This document shows positions 17,498 to 25,511 of a DNA stretch of 64,000 nt, one piece after another (position 1 is the stretch's first letter; each line of letters opens with the position of its first letter). The DNA is from Cyanobacteria bacterium FACHB-471 (GTDB lineage: Bacteria; Cyanobacteriota; Cyanobacteriia; Elainellales; Elainellaceae). Below the pieces are notes generated by a model. That model searched no databases and was not told the origin of the DNA. It saw only the letters and a program-made list of their open reading frames with translations. The position numbers and the translations under genes were made by a program. The stretch spans positions 1 to 64,000 of the forward strand of contig JACJOC010000069.1 of the NCBI GenBank assembly GCA_014695345.1. The letters run 5' to 3'.

Positions 17498-18874
17498 GAA
17501 TGACAATCACAGGGCAGCGCAAGGGGCAGGGTATCTAGATAGAGTAGTTGCTTTCCTTCAGCAATTTGGCATTTTTTCTCACTTTTATCCCACCTTTTGG
17601 GGCTAACAGGACTCTTTCGTTCAGCTTGTACCCATTCCAAAAATTAGGGCTACGGATGGAAGGGCACCCCACAGTGCGGGGTGCCCTTCCATCCGTAGCC
17701 TCTTTTTAGAGAAAGGTTATAGAAGTTTCGCTGGGTTGACGAAAGCGGCAGTTTGGTGCGGTTAGGGAGCTGAGTACAAACCTAGTTGGTAGTTCTGCTT
17801 TTCGCTTAGCCATTAGTTGCCCACAAATGGGAGAAAGCCTTGGAAAACCTTGTATTAGCTTATCAAAAAGCACTCAAAATCTTCCTCTACTCTAAAGCTT
17901 AGGACAGGAGCGTTGAAGTAACGATTTCGAGCAGCAAAGATACTGCTTGCGTGACCAAAGTCATTATCTGTACAGGAGTAGCTATTCAAAGAGCATAAGT
18001 ATAGTTTCATACATTAGAGTATAATTCCGCACTCTAAGCAAACAAGCAGAATAAAGAGCTGTCATACCTTCTGCTGTTGAAACCACCATGTTCTAAATAG
18101 CAAAGATTCTCGCTTCAAGAGTCTTTGCAGCTTCTTTCTATAATAGACGGTCTACTAGCTATCTAATTTCTACTTAATTTGCTTGTTCGGAGTTTTAAAA
18201 AACAGGTTGACAACTATCTTAAGCAAGACTTGTCTTGCATTTTTCAGCATTTTGTCGTAATTAATACTTACACGTACTTCCATGACCTACTAATATCTCA
18301 TGGGAAATTGAAGTTTGACCTTCGCCAGTACGGTCAAGTTTCAGAAAAATTTTCTCTGAAACGGAGAATTTGAGTTAATCAACGCCAACCCGAGGACACT
18401 AAAGTGCAAAAGCATCTACTAGGCTCAGTCAGCCCAGTTCTTTTAATACGCTGGGCTGTTGTTAGCTTCCACCTTCACTACCTTTCATAGTGACTGTTGA
18501 GCAAGGCTACTTGGAGCCGAATAGCTTTTTGAGTGCGGAATTGACTCACTTATCTGTGCAGCGCAGGACTACTTTCCCTGCTCAAATGGAGCAATAGTGT
18601 AGTTCCCTCGCAGATACGTGAATAGGCGTTTTTGTGAGTTATTAGTAGTCAATTTAAGAGCACTGAGACACGACCACAAGCTTCTTCATAGCAGACTAAC
18701 AGCCCTTTGACAGACATTGGTTGATCCAATTTTCTTGGGTCTAGTTTGTAGCGAATTGCGACTAGTTCTAAGTGGCGATCGCTAGGTGAAAACTTGTGTC
18801 TAGTTATCTCGCGAGTTTATTAAGTTGATTGCCTGCTGCTCGCTGTTCCGTCCTGCATCATAGTGGAGTGCAAA
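17498..18874. other. Long intergenic region with repeats
   Basis: About 1.4 kb without a credible gene. It contains a family A palindromic element at 17626-17721 and a small hairpin CAGCCCAG/CTGGGCTG at 18430-18458 with a following TTGTT. The rest is AT-rich (17930-18380) with many stops in all frames. A 64-codon frame at 18179 has no family resemblance. Confidence 0.5.
17626..17721. repeat. Palindromic MITE-like element, family A copy 1
   Basis: Ends TTGTACCCATTCC and (complement) CTATAACCTTTCTC. The centre is a near-perfect long palindrome with arms GGCTACGGATGGAAGGGCAC and its complement around ACAGTGC. Copies at 21099 and 47611 share the end motifs (TATACC followed by GTTTCTCT or AATTCC) and the same GGAAGGGCACCCC core. 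Confidence 0.8.
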
Positions 18875-19204
18875 ATGAGATTAAGCAGTGCTTTTCGCCG
18901 TTATCATCGACAACTTGCCATAATCATGTGCTTGCCCCTAGCACTGACCATAATTTCAGGAATGGCTTACCCCATTTTTAGCGAATGGCTTTCCCTGAAT
19001 AGCGTGGCGGGGTTTCTAGTTCAAGTTCATTCAGGTAGAATCTTTGGATTACAAGGGATTTACCCCCTCCTTAATGGATTGGGTCTAGCAGGATTATTAG
19101 TTACAGGAATGAGCATGACAAGCCTATCTCGTCAACGCTCTATGAAAGATACTTTGAGTGGCAGCCGTTCTGAAAAAGTGGCTCCAGACTATATCGAGAG
19201 ATAG
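18875..19204 (+). CDS. PepSY-type membrane protein, possible haem-binding
   Basis: A 109-residue protein with two membrane helices (about 13-33 and 62-83). The order FRRYHRQLAIIMCLPLALTI, SGMAYPIF and VQVHSGRIFG matches PepSY-associated transmembrane proteins, in which His residues near the helix starts can ligate haem or metal. It starts a same-strand group with a c-type cytochrome and a Rieske protein, so an electron-transfer role is likely. ATG 18875 is chosen rather than a GTG four codons upstream. Haem binding is an inference. Confidence 0.65.
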   Translation: MRLSSAFRRYHRQLAIIMCLPLALTIISGMAYPIFSEWLSLNSVAGFLVQVHSGRIFGLQGIYPLLNGLGLAGLLVTGMSMTSLSRQRSMKDTLSGSRSEKVAPDYIER

Positions 19205-19400
19205 TTTGCAACCAAGCTGTTTCTCAAAATTTTATGGATCGCTCTGCTTTGAGTGACTCGTTGATCTTAGTCCTGTTGCTAGTACCTGCTAGCAGCAGAT
19301 CTGGGCTGCGGCAACGCAGATACTAAGACTCTAAAAAATAGATGTTGCAAGCTGAAATAGCGATCCAAACCACACAGCATTATTGCCGGAGAGAATTTGT

Positions 19401-20441
19401 ATGTTTGAAGGGCGTAGGCTTCGTCGAACGCTTCTGATGGCCTTGCTAGCCATCGCTGCGATGCTTGGAGTATTTTTCGCAGGCTTTTTGAGTGGTGGGC
19501 AACCTGCTAATGCAGAAACCAGACTTGCCGAAGAGATTGCAAAAGAAGTTATTGCTGCTTGTCCGTTAGCAGATCCTTCAGATTCGGCAGCTCGTGATGA
19601 ATGCGGACAAAAGCTAGGTGATTCTAAGATTCTGTCCGACGCTACAGCCGTTCCTGTACTTTGGGGTACTCAATTACAAAGGAACAACTACAACATCAGG
19701 ACTTTAAGGACGACAACTCGATTCCATCCCCTTGTCATGTGGCGAGTATATCTCTCAGTATTCATGTTTAAGGGTGACTATAGAATCGAACAGGTTGGGG
19801 ATGCGAATGCAGGAACTCAGCAAACGATTATCTATTTCCCCTATGAATATCGTAATGATCTAGGTCTAGGCGAATATCCCTATCCATACTGGCACTCCAG
19901 AACAAAGTGGGAATCTTTCCAGTTTTCTCCTGAAGTACTTATGGTGATAGAGCAAGGGAAAATCAAAGCCGTGCTGCGTTCAGCAGAAAAAGATCGCTCT
20001 CGTGATTACAACTCCAGAACGTGGGATGGTCGCTGGACCTGGATTGGTGAGACCGGGCAACAAGAACCCCGTGTGACGCTGTTCTCCTACTTGCTCTCCG
20101 AGGATAATCCCTACACTGAGGAACTTGATCAGACTTACCGTGCATTAGATGCAGAGTCACGCAAGCACGATTGCCAAACTTGTCATAATCCTGGCAACCC
20201 CTCGTTTATTGCTCCACTCGGCATCATGAATTACCCAAACCAGGCGCTCTCAATTCGTCATACGATTGTACGAGTCATGGAGTCGAATCGTATGCCGCCA
20301 GCAGCCGTAGACAGTGACGGTGAGTTTATTCATGCCGGAATCATTGATGAGGCTGAACGGCGAAAATATCTTGAGCTTGCTAGAGCTTTTGCAGAAGCCG
20401 GAGACAAGGCTCTCAAATTTGAAGGACAACCTATTCAGTAA
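19401..20441 (+). CDS. Exported monohaem c-type cytochrome
   Basis: A 346-residue exported protein. A positively charged N-terminus and a helix at about 11-33 end near GGQPANAET (signal peptide or anchor). One haem c site C-Q-T-C-H lies near residues 258-262, and NRMPP about 40 residues later provides the likely Met ligand. The large middle domain (about 80-240), rich in Tyr, Trp and Arg, is not one I recognise. It probably carries electrons on the periplasmic or lumen side. It is preceded by the PepSY-like gene and followed 51 bases later by a Rieske gene, which supports one redox module. ATG 19401 is chosen over a TTG six codons earlier. Confidence 0.75.
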   Translation: MFEGRRLRRTLLMALLAIAAMLGVFFAGFLSGGQPANAETRLAEEIAKEVIAACPLADPSDSAARDECGQKLGDSKILSDATAVPVLWGTQLQRNNYNIRTLRTTTRFHPLVMWRVYLSVFMFKGDYRIEQVGDANAGTQQTIIYFPYEYRNDLGLGEYPYPYWHSRTKWESFQFSPEVLMVIEQGKIKAVLRSAEKDRSRDYNSRTWDGRWTWIGETGQQEPRVTLFSYLLSEDNPYTEELDQTYRALDAESRKHDCQTCHNPGNPSFIAPLGIMNYPNQALSIRHTIVRVMESNRMPPAAVDSDGEFIHAGIIDEAERRKYLELARAFAEAGDKALKFEGQPIQ

Positions 20442-20492
20442 ATGAGGTTGTCTCAGGTTAACGGATCATACTAAGAGTGAGGTTTGAGATTT

Positions 20493-20969
20493 ATGGATCG
20501 TCGCGAGTTTATTAACTGGGTTGGTTTGTTTGGGATTTCTGCTTCCTTGCCTATCGCCATTGCAGCTTGTACGAGTTCTCCGGAGGAAGAGCAAGCCGCA
20601 GCGCCTGAAGCAGCACCTAGTGAGGGGACTGGCACGCTAGAGATGGCACCCCGTGACGATGGGTTTATTCCAGTGGGCAGCTTAACCGCACTACAGGCTT
20701 CTCAATCTGGGGCGATCGTTCCTCCTGAGGTGGCTGTTGTGATTGTGAGAAATGCTAATGACCCAACTGCTCCAACCGCAGTCAATCCAAAGTGTACTCA
20801 CACTGGATGTCTTGTAGAATGGCACACCGCTGTCAATTCCTTTGTCTGTCCGTGCCACAATGCTGAGTTTGACCCAGCTGGAAATGTGACACAGGGTCCT
20901 GCCGAAGAACCCCTGCAGACCTATGATGTGAAAGTTGAGGGAGACTCAATCCTGGTGAAGCTCGCTTAA
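20493..20969 (+). CDS. Rieske [2Fe-2S] lipoprotein
   Basis: A 158-residue Rieske protein. Twin Arg near the start (MDRREFINWVG) and a lipobox ending in Cys26 (AIAAC) suggest a Tat-exported, lipid-anchored protein. A short Ala/Glu/Pro linker follows. Cluster ligands are Cys101 and His103 in KCTHTGC, and Cys119 and His122 in CPCHNAEF. Cys106 and Cys121 form the usual disulfide. It is smaller than the cytochrome b6f Rieske protein and has no long helix, so it is a stand-alone electron carrier. The partner is probably the cytochrome c encoded just upstream. Confidence 0.9.
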   Translation: MDRREFINWVGLFGISASLPIAIAACTSSPEEEQAAAPEAAPSEGTGTLEMAPRDDGFIPVGSLTALQASQSGAIVPPEVAVVIVRNANDPTAPTAVNPKCTHTGCLVEWHTAVNSFVCPCHNAEFDPAGNVTQGPAEEPLQTYDVKVEGDSILVKLA

Positions 20970-21019
20970 GGGGTCTCTTACTCCATAGCGCTAGTCATCT
21001 CAATTAGGACAAGAAAAAT

Positions 21020-21068
21020 AGGACAAGAAAAAGGAGCAGGGCTAAGCCCTGCTCCTTTTTCTTGTCCT
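21020..21068 (+). terminator. Perfect 24-bp inverted repeat after the Rieske gene
   Basis: Arms 21020-21043 and 21045-21068 are exact complements around a single A, with AAAAAGGAGCAGGGCT in the left arm and T-runs in the right. It should end the redox transcript. A 12-base direct repeat GGACAAGAAAAA also overlaps the left arm (21007 and 21021). Confidence 0.8.
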
Positions 21069-21070
21069 AA

Positions 21071-21094
21071 CCTGTATAGCTGTAGCTATACAGG
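21071..21094. repeat. Second palindrome, CCTGTATAGCT/AGCTATACAGG
   Basis: Eleven-base perfect arms around GT, placed directly between the terminator and a family A element. Three palindromes thus follow each other within 175 bases. Confidence 0.7.
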
Positions 21095-21098
21095 TTTT

Positions 21099-21193
21099 AA
21101 TACCGTTTCTCTAAAAAGAGGCTATGGATGGAAGGGCACCCCGCGACGCGGGGTGCCCTTCCATCCATAGCCCTAATTTTTGGAATTGGTATA
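21099..21193. repeat. Palindromic MITE-like element, family A copy 2
   Basis: Left end AATACCGTTTCTCTAAAAAG, right end (complement) TTATACCAATTCC. The centre is a long palindrome with GGATGGAAGGGCACCCCGCG and its complement. It is the best preserved copy of the family. The two terminal TATACC motifs act as short inverted repeats. Confidence 0.82.
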
Positions 21194-22275
21194 ACTTGGA
21201 CACACTCTAGAAAATTCGCTTCATGCTGTGTTCATGCTGTGCTTAAGTTGCTATTAAGCTCTCAGTATCTTATTTCAAATGCTGTTTAATGTCTGATCGC
21301 ATTGAAGATTGATCACAGCACTAAAAGATTAGCCGTTATATTTAGCCCAGCCAAAATACCCCTCCGGGGAGTACTCCCACGTTCCTTAGCCGTTGCGGGT
21401 TTTCTAGCAATGCTATATGAACAATTAATGAAAATTGCTAGAAGAGCTTGCTGATGAGGAAAGAGGCGCAATACAATTCGAGTGGGTGTATGACATGTCT
21501 TGCATACTTTAAAATACCTAGAATGTGTGAGGCGTAGGTGCATCATCAGTCTCTAAAGATTTTGTAGAATTCAGTAGCGAACTTTTGTCTGTAGTTTTTT
21601 ATACATCAAACGCGCCTGTTTTGATGATAGTTCAGGATCAGTCTGCCTCCTACAACGTTTTATGCAAGGCTATATATTTTGGATGCATCCTGTCCGCGCT
21701 TTAGTTCTTACAGCTTGACAAGACTCGTACAAACTTCAACAATTCACGCTGAAACTATAAGCAATTCACTCAATTAAATATGCCAACTTAATCTTTTAAA
21801 GCTTAAGTTGAAGCTTTGTAGCTATTAACCAATTAGGTTACAAAGCAACTTTTTGTTGTTCTTTTTTCCGCACAAATTTGTCGGCCGACTGTACAACTAT
21901 TTTTACTAAAAAGCATCCTGATTATGGGTGATTTTTCAGTAGTTATGATGAGACGACTTGAGCAAAACTCGCGTAGCATAACCGTTCAGGCAGAGAATTA
22001 CCACGTTAGAAAATCGAGCAATTCAATGTGATAGTAACTTGTCAGTTTATCTGTAAAGCCAAACATGAGAATTCACCTTCTCACCAATTTTTTGTTCATG
22101 GGTTCTCTAGACTGCCGCTGGTTTAACCCAAACCAAAGTAGGAACTGAGCAGCTTAACCATGCTGCTTTAGTTTTAAAGGAAATGGCGTAGCTCTATTCG
22201 CTTCAGAGCTTGACTGCCTCGATGCATCTATCCATATCCGATTAGTTGTTCCCACAAGAAATTTTGGAGTAAACA
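21194..22275. other. Long intergenic region upstream of the chemosensory operon
   Basis: About 1.1 kb, AT-rich, without a gene apart from the MCP fossil at 22111-22191. It probably holds the promoter for the plus-strand signalling operon. I see no clear -10/-35 pair. GGAG lies 8 bases before the first MCP start. Confidence 0.5.
22111..22191 (+). pseudogene. Fossil of an MCP C-terminus (copy 1)
   Basis: In frame, these bases read TAAGLTQTKVGTEQLNHAAL followed by VLKEMA and a stop. It aligns with the C-terminal [20 protein letters not shown] of the intact MCPs at about 16 of 23 positions. The codon before it is TAG where the intact gene has Glu, and nothing MCP-like is readable upstream. It is the tail of a lost receptor gene, 84 bases before the start of MCP 1. 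Confidence 0.75.
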
Positions 22276-23724
22276 ATGGCAACCCTTGGCAACCTAAAGC
22301 TCAAAACACGTATCTTTTTGGGATATTTTCCGTCTGTCCTGATCTTGCTCATCTTGAGCGGGGTGACATATTCGTATGTTTTAGACAGAGAAAAACTTAA
22401 TGAGGAAATTGAAGTTGCCCAAAACACGGTTTTTCAAGCACAGCAGACCGCACTTGGAATTTCTCGAATGGTTAGAGCATTGAGAGGTCAGGTGATTGAC
22501 CCGAGTGATCCTCATTATCAGGAAGGTTATGAGAAGGGACTTCAAGCATTCCAGCAAGCTTCTGCGGAGTTGATTCCACTGCTCGATGATCCTGCAACTA
22601 TCGAACAAATGAATACCGTTTTGGTGCAGGCTGAGGAAGTTCAAGAAGTAGCTGGTCAAATTATCACCCTGTCAAAAGCGGGACAATTTGAAGAGTCTAA
22701 AGGGCTTGTCACTACAATCATTCTGGATGAAATGGATACGACGGTCAGGGGGATTTTAGATCAAGAAGTTGCCGCTTTAGAAGAGAAAAAGCTTGAGGGG
22801 GAAGCATCTAAGAAATTTCTCCTGAATGTAGTATTGGCCAGTTCTGCGATCGCCACTGCTATTACTGCACTTTTAGGTTTTCTGATTGCTTCTGGAATTA
22901 GCCGCAAAGTGCAGCAATCAGTTGGAGATATTACGACTTCTTCTAATGAGATTGCGACAACTGTTGAAGAGCAGGAACGGGTCGCTCACCAGCAAGCCGC
23001 TTCGGTGAATGAGACAACAACTACGATGGATGAGTTAGAGGCTTCTTTCCGTCAGTCAGCCGAGCAAGCCAAGGCAGCAGCAGCAGCAGCGAAACGGGCA
23101 CTTGAGCTGACAGAGGGGGGCAACCTGGCAGTGGGAGAGAACCTGGAAGGCATGTTTATGCTGGAGAAGAAGGTCGGAACGATCGCCGAACAAATGTTGC
23201 AGTTGAGTGAGCAAGCCCAACAAATTGGCAGTATCTCTCAACTGGTATCTGATATTGCTAGCCAAACCAACATGCTGGCGCTTAACTCTTCGGTTGAGGC
23301 CGTTCGAGCGGGCGAACATGGTAAAGGGTTTACTGTCGTTGCTAACGAGATTCGTAAGTTGGCAGACCAAAGCCAAAGATCTGCCGACAAGATTAACGAA
23401 CTGGTGTCTCAGATTCAGAATGCGATTAACTCAACCGTGATGGTGACTGAGGAAGGCACAAAAACGGTTTCTACAGGCGTAGATATTGCTAGAAGAACGG
23501 AGCAAGCCTTCACCGGAGCAGCAGATGCAGTTAACCAGGTGGTTCTCAATAACCAACAGATCTCACTTAATCTGAAGCAACAGCTGGATGGCATCCAGCA
23601 GATTGTTCAGGCAATGGAAACGATCAATCAAGGGGCAAAAGAAACTGCTAGCGGTATCACGCAAGCCAAAGTAGGAACTCAGCAACTGAACGAAACTGCT
23701 TTGACGCTCAAGCGATTGGTCTAG
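22276..23724 (+). CDS. Methyl-accepting chemotaxis protein 1
   Basis: A 482-residue membrane chemoreceptor. TM1 is at about 12-33, a sensory four-helix-bundle-like region of about 150 residues follows, and TM2 is at about 183-208. A cytoplasmic signalling domain follows TM2 directly, without a clear HAMP domain. The kinase-contacting tip is [20 protein letters not shown] followed by GKGF, the canonical type. [17 protein letters not shown] carries the Glu residues expected to be methylated, and CheR and CheB are encoded in the same operon. There is no pentapeptide tail. GGAG precedes the ATG. The signalling half is almost identical to MCP 2, while the sensory half differs. Confidence 0.92.
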   Translation: MATLGNLKLKTRIFLGYFPSVLILLILSGVTYSYVLDREKLNEEIEVAQNTVFQAQQTALGISRMVRALRGQVIDPSDPHYQEGYEKGLQAFQQASAELIPLLDDPATIEQMNTVLVQAEEVQEVAGQIITLSKAGQFEESKGLVTTIILDEMDTTVRGILDQEVAALEEKKLEGEASKKFLLNVVLASSAIATAITALLGFLIASGISRKVQQSVGDITTSSNEIATTVEEQERVAHQQAASVNETTTTMDELEASFRQSAEQAKAAAAAAKRALELTEGGNLAVGENLEGMFMLEKKVGTIAEQMLQLSEQAQQIGSISQLVSDIASQTNMLALNSSVEAVRAGEHGKGFTVVANEIRKLADQSQRSADKINELVSQIQNAINSTVMVTEEGTKTVSTGVDIARRTEQAFTGAADAVNQVVLNNQQISLNLKQQLDGIQQIVQAMETINQGAKETASGITQAKVGTQQLNETALTLKRLV

Positions 23725-23771
23725 AGAGGGTTTCTGGGCATGTTTATCCCTGAGCAAAAGATAGAGTTTAA

Positions 23772-23837
23772 ACCAAGGCAGATACAGAACAACTCAACGA
23801 TGCTGTTCTGGTTTTGAAAGAAGTGGCGCGGCTCTAG
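23772..23837 (+). pseudogene. Fossil of an MCP C-terminus (copy 2)
   Basis: The frame reads TKADTEQLNDAVLVLKEVAR, then Leu and a stop. It resembles fossil 1 (about 14 of 19 positions) more than the intact tails. It lies 75 bases before MCP 2, the same place fossil 1 has relative to MCP 1. Both therefore belong to a duplicated unit of fossil, leader and receptor. Confidence 0.65.
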
Positions 23838-23912
23838 TACTTAATAGTTAGGCTCAACGACTCATTACAACTGATCAATCAATTCAATGCCGCAGGAATT
23901 TTTAGGGTAACG

Positions 23913-25364
23913 ATGAAGAATCTCAATAGTCTGAAAGTTAGAACTCGCATCTTTTTGGGATACATGCCCCCTTTAATTCTGCTATTTATTTTGGGTGGAG
24001 CTACCTACGTGAATGCGTTGGATCGGGAAAAGCGAAACGAAGAGATAGAGGCTTCATACACCACAATTAATCAAGTCACTCAATTGGCACTTGGTCTAGG
24101 CAGAATGGCTAGGATCACGAGAGCAGCGATTGTTAATCCTGAGCAAATTGATTCTTATCAATCTGCTTATCAAGATGGATTTCAGCGCTATCAGCAAGCA
24201 TCTATAGGAATCCTTGATGTGTTAGAAAACCCCGAGGATAAAGAGAAAATGCAGGCTGTATTAGCAGATGGTGAAAGCTTTGCAGCGGTTGGGGAAGACG
24301 TGCTCTCTCTGGTGAGAGCAGGTCAAGTTGAGCAAGCAACTCAGCTCGTAGAAAACTTGAGAGTGTCTACTTTAGACTCAACAACAGATGCAATTTTGCA
24401 AGAACAACTGACTCTTCTGAATGAGAAAAAGCGTCAAGCGGAAGCTGCTGGAAATGCTTTGCTCCTGATAGCGGTAGCTGGTACTCTCTCAGCTTCGGCG
24501 TTAACCATAGTTTCGGGTGGATTAATTACGGCAGGAATTAGTCGGGCACTTCAGAAATCTATTGGCTACATTACGACTTCTTCCAATGAGATTGCTACGA
24601 CGGTTGAGGAGCAGGAGCAAATTGCTCACCAGCAAGCTGCTTCGGTGAATGAAACAACCACCACGATGGATGAGTTAGAGGCTTCTTTCCGACAGTCAGC
24701 CGAGCAAGCCAAGGCAGCAGCAGCAGCGGCACGACAGGCACTTGAGCTAACAGAGGGGGGCAACCAAGCCGTGGGAGAGAACCTAGAAGGCATGTTTATG
24801 CTGGAGAAGAAGGTTGGAACGATCGCCGAACAAATGTTGCAACTGAGTGAGCAAGCTCAACAAATTGGCAGTATCTCTCAACTGGTGTCTGATATTGCTA
24901 GCCAAACCAACATGCTGGCGCTTAACTCTTCGGTTGAGGCAGTTCGGGCAGGCGAACATGGCAAAGGGTTTACTGTCGTTGCTAACGAAATTCGTAAGTT
25001 GGCAGACCAAAGTCAAAGATCTGCCGACAAGATTAACGAACTGGTCTCTCAGATTCAGAATGCAATTAACTCAACTGTGATGGTGACTGAGGAAGGTACA
25101 AAAACGGTTTCCACGGGTGTAGAAATTGCGAGAAGAACTGAGCAAGCCTTTACTAAAGCAGCAGATGCAGTCAACCGAGTGGTTCTCAACAACCAACAGA
25201 TCTCACTTAATCTGAAGCAACAGTTAGATGGCATCCAGCAGATTGTTCAAGCAATGGAAACCATCAACCAAGGGGCAAAAGAAACCGCCAGCGGTATCAC
25301 GCAAGCCAAGGTAGGAACTCAGCAATTGAACGAAACTGCTTTGAATCTCAAGCAATTGGTATAG
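23913..25364 (+). CDS. Methyl-accepting chemotaxis protein 2 (tandem paralogue)
   Basis: A 483-residue receptor with the same layout as MCP 1: TM1 at about 13-33, an extracytoplasmic helical sensory domain, TM2 at about 182-210 and a HAMP-less signalling domain. From [15 protein letters not shown] to the C-terminus I count about 11 differences to MCP 1 over roughly 265 residues. The N-terminal sensory parts share only scattered residues (LKVRTRIFLGYMP, LDREKRNEEIE). The pair probably detects two different stimuli with one shared output to the downstream CheA. AGGG precedes the ATG. Confidence 0.92.
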   Translation: MKNLNSLKVRTRIFLGYMPPLILLFILGGATYVNALDREKRNEEIEASYTTINQVTQLALGLGRMARITRAAIVNPEQIDSYQSAYQDGFQRYQQASIGILDVLENPEDKEKMQAVLADGESFAAVGEDVLSLVRAGQVEQATQLVENLRVSTLDSTTDAILQEQLTLLNEKKRQAEAAGNALLLIAVAGTLSASALTIVSGGLITAGISRALQKSIGYITTSSNEIATTVEEQEQIAHQQAASVNETTTTMDELEASFRQSAEQAKAAAAAARQALELTEGGNQAVGENLEGMFMLEKKVGTIAEQMLQLSEQAQQIGSISQLVSDIASQTNMLALNSSVEAVRAGEHGKGFTVVANEIRKLADQSQRSADKINELVSQIQNAINSTVMVTEEGTKTVSTGVEIARRTEQAFTKAADAVNRVVLNNQQISLNLKQQLDGIQQIVQAMETINQGAKETASGITQAKVGTQQLNETALNLKQLV

Positions 25365-25511
25365 GAAATTTAGTCCCACAAGAGTAGCTGATTGAATCCG
25401 CTACTTTGAAGTTGAAGCAGGATTTCTGTTTTTCCAAAGATTTGATAGGGACAGATCTAAATCAGGGGGCATCGTACCTTCGATCGCCAATGGCATGAGC
25501 AATGATGAACT

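Noticed and set aside
18179-18373. 64-codon frame in the long intergenic region
   Set aside because: AT-rich chance frame with no similarity and no ribosome site.
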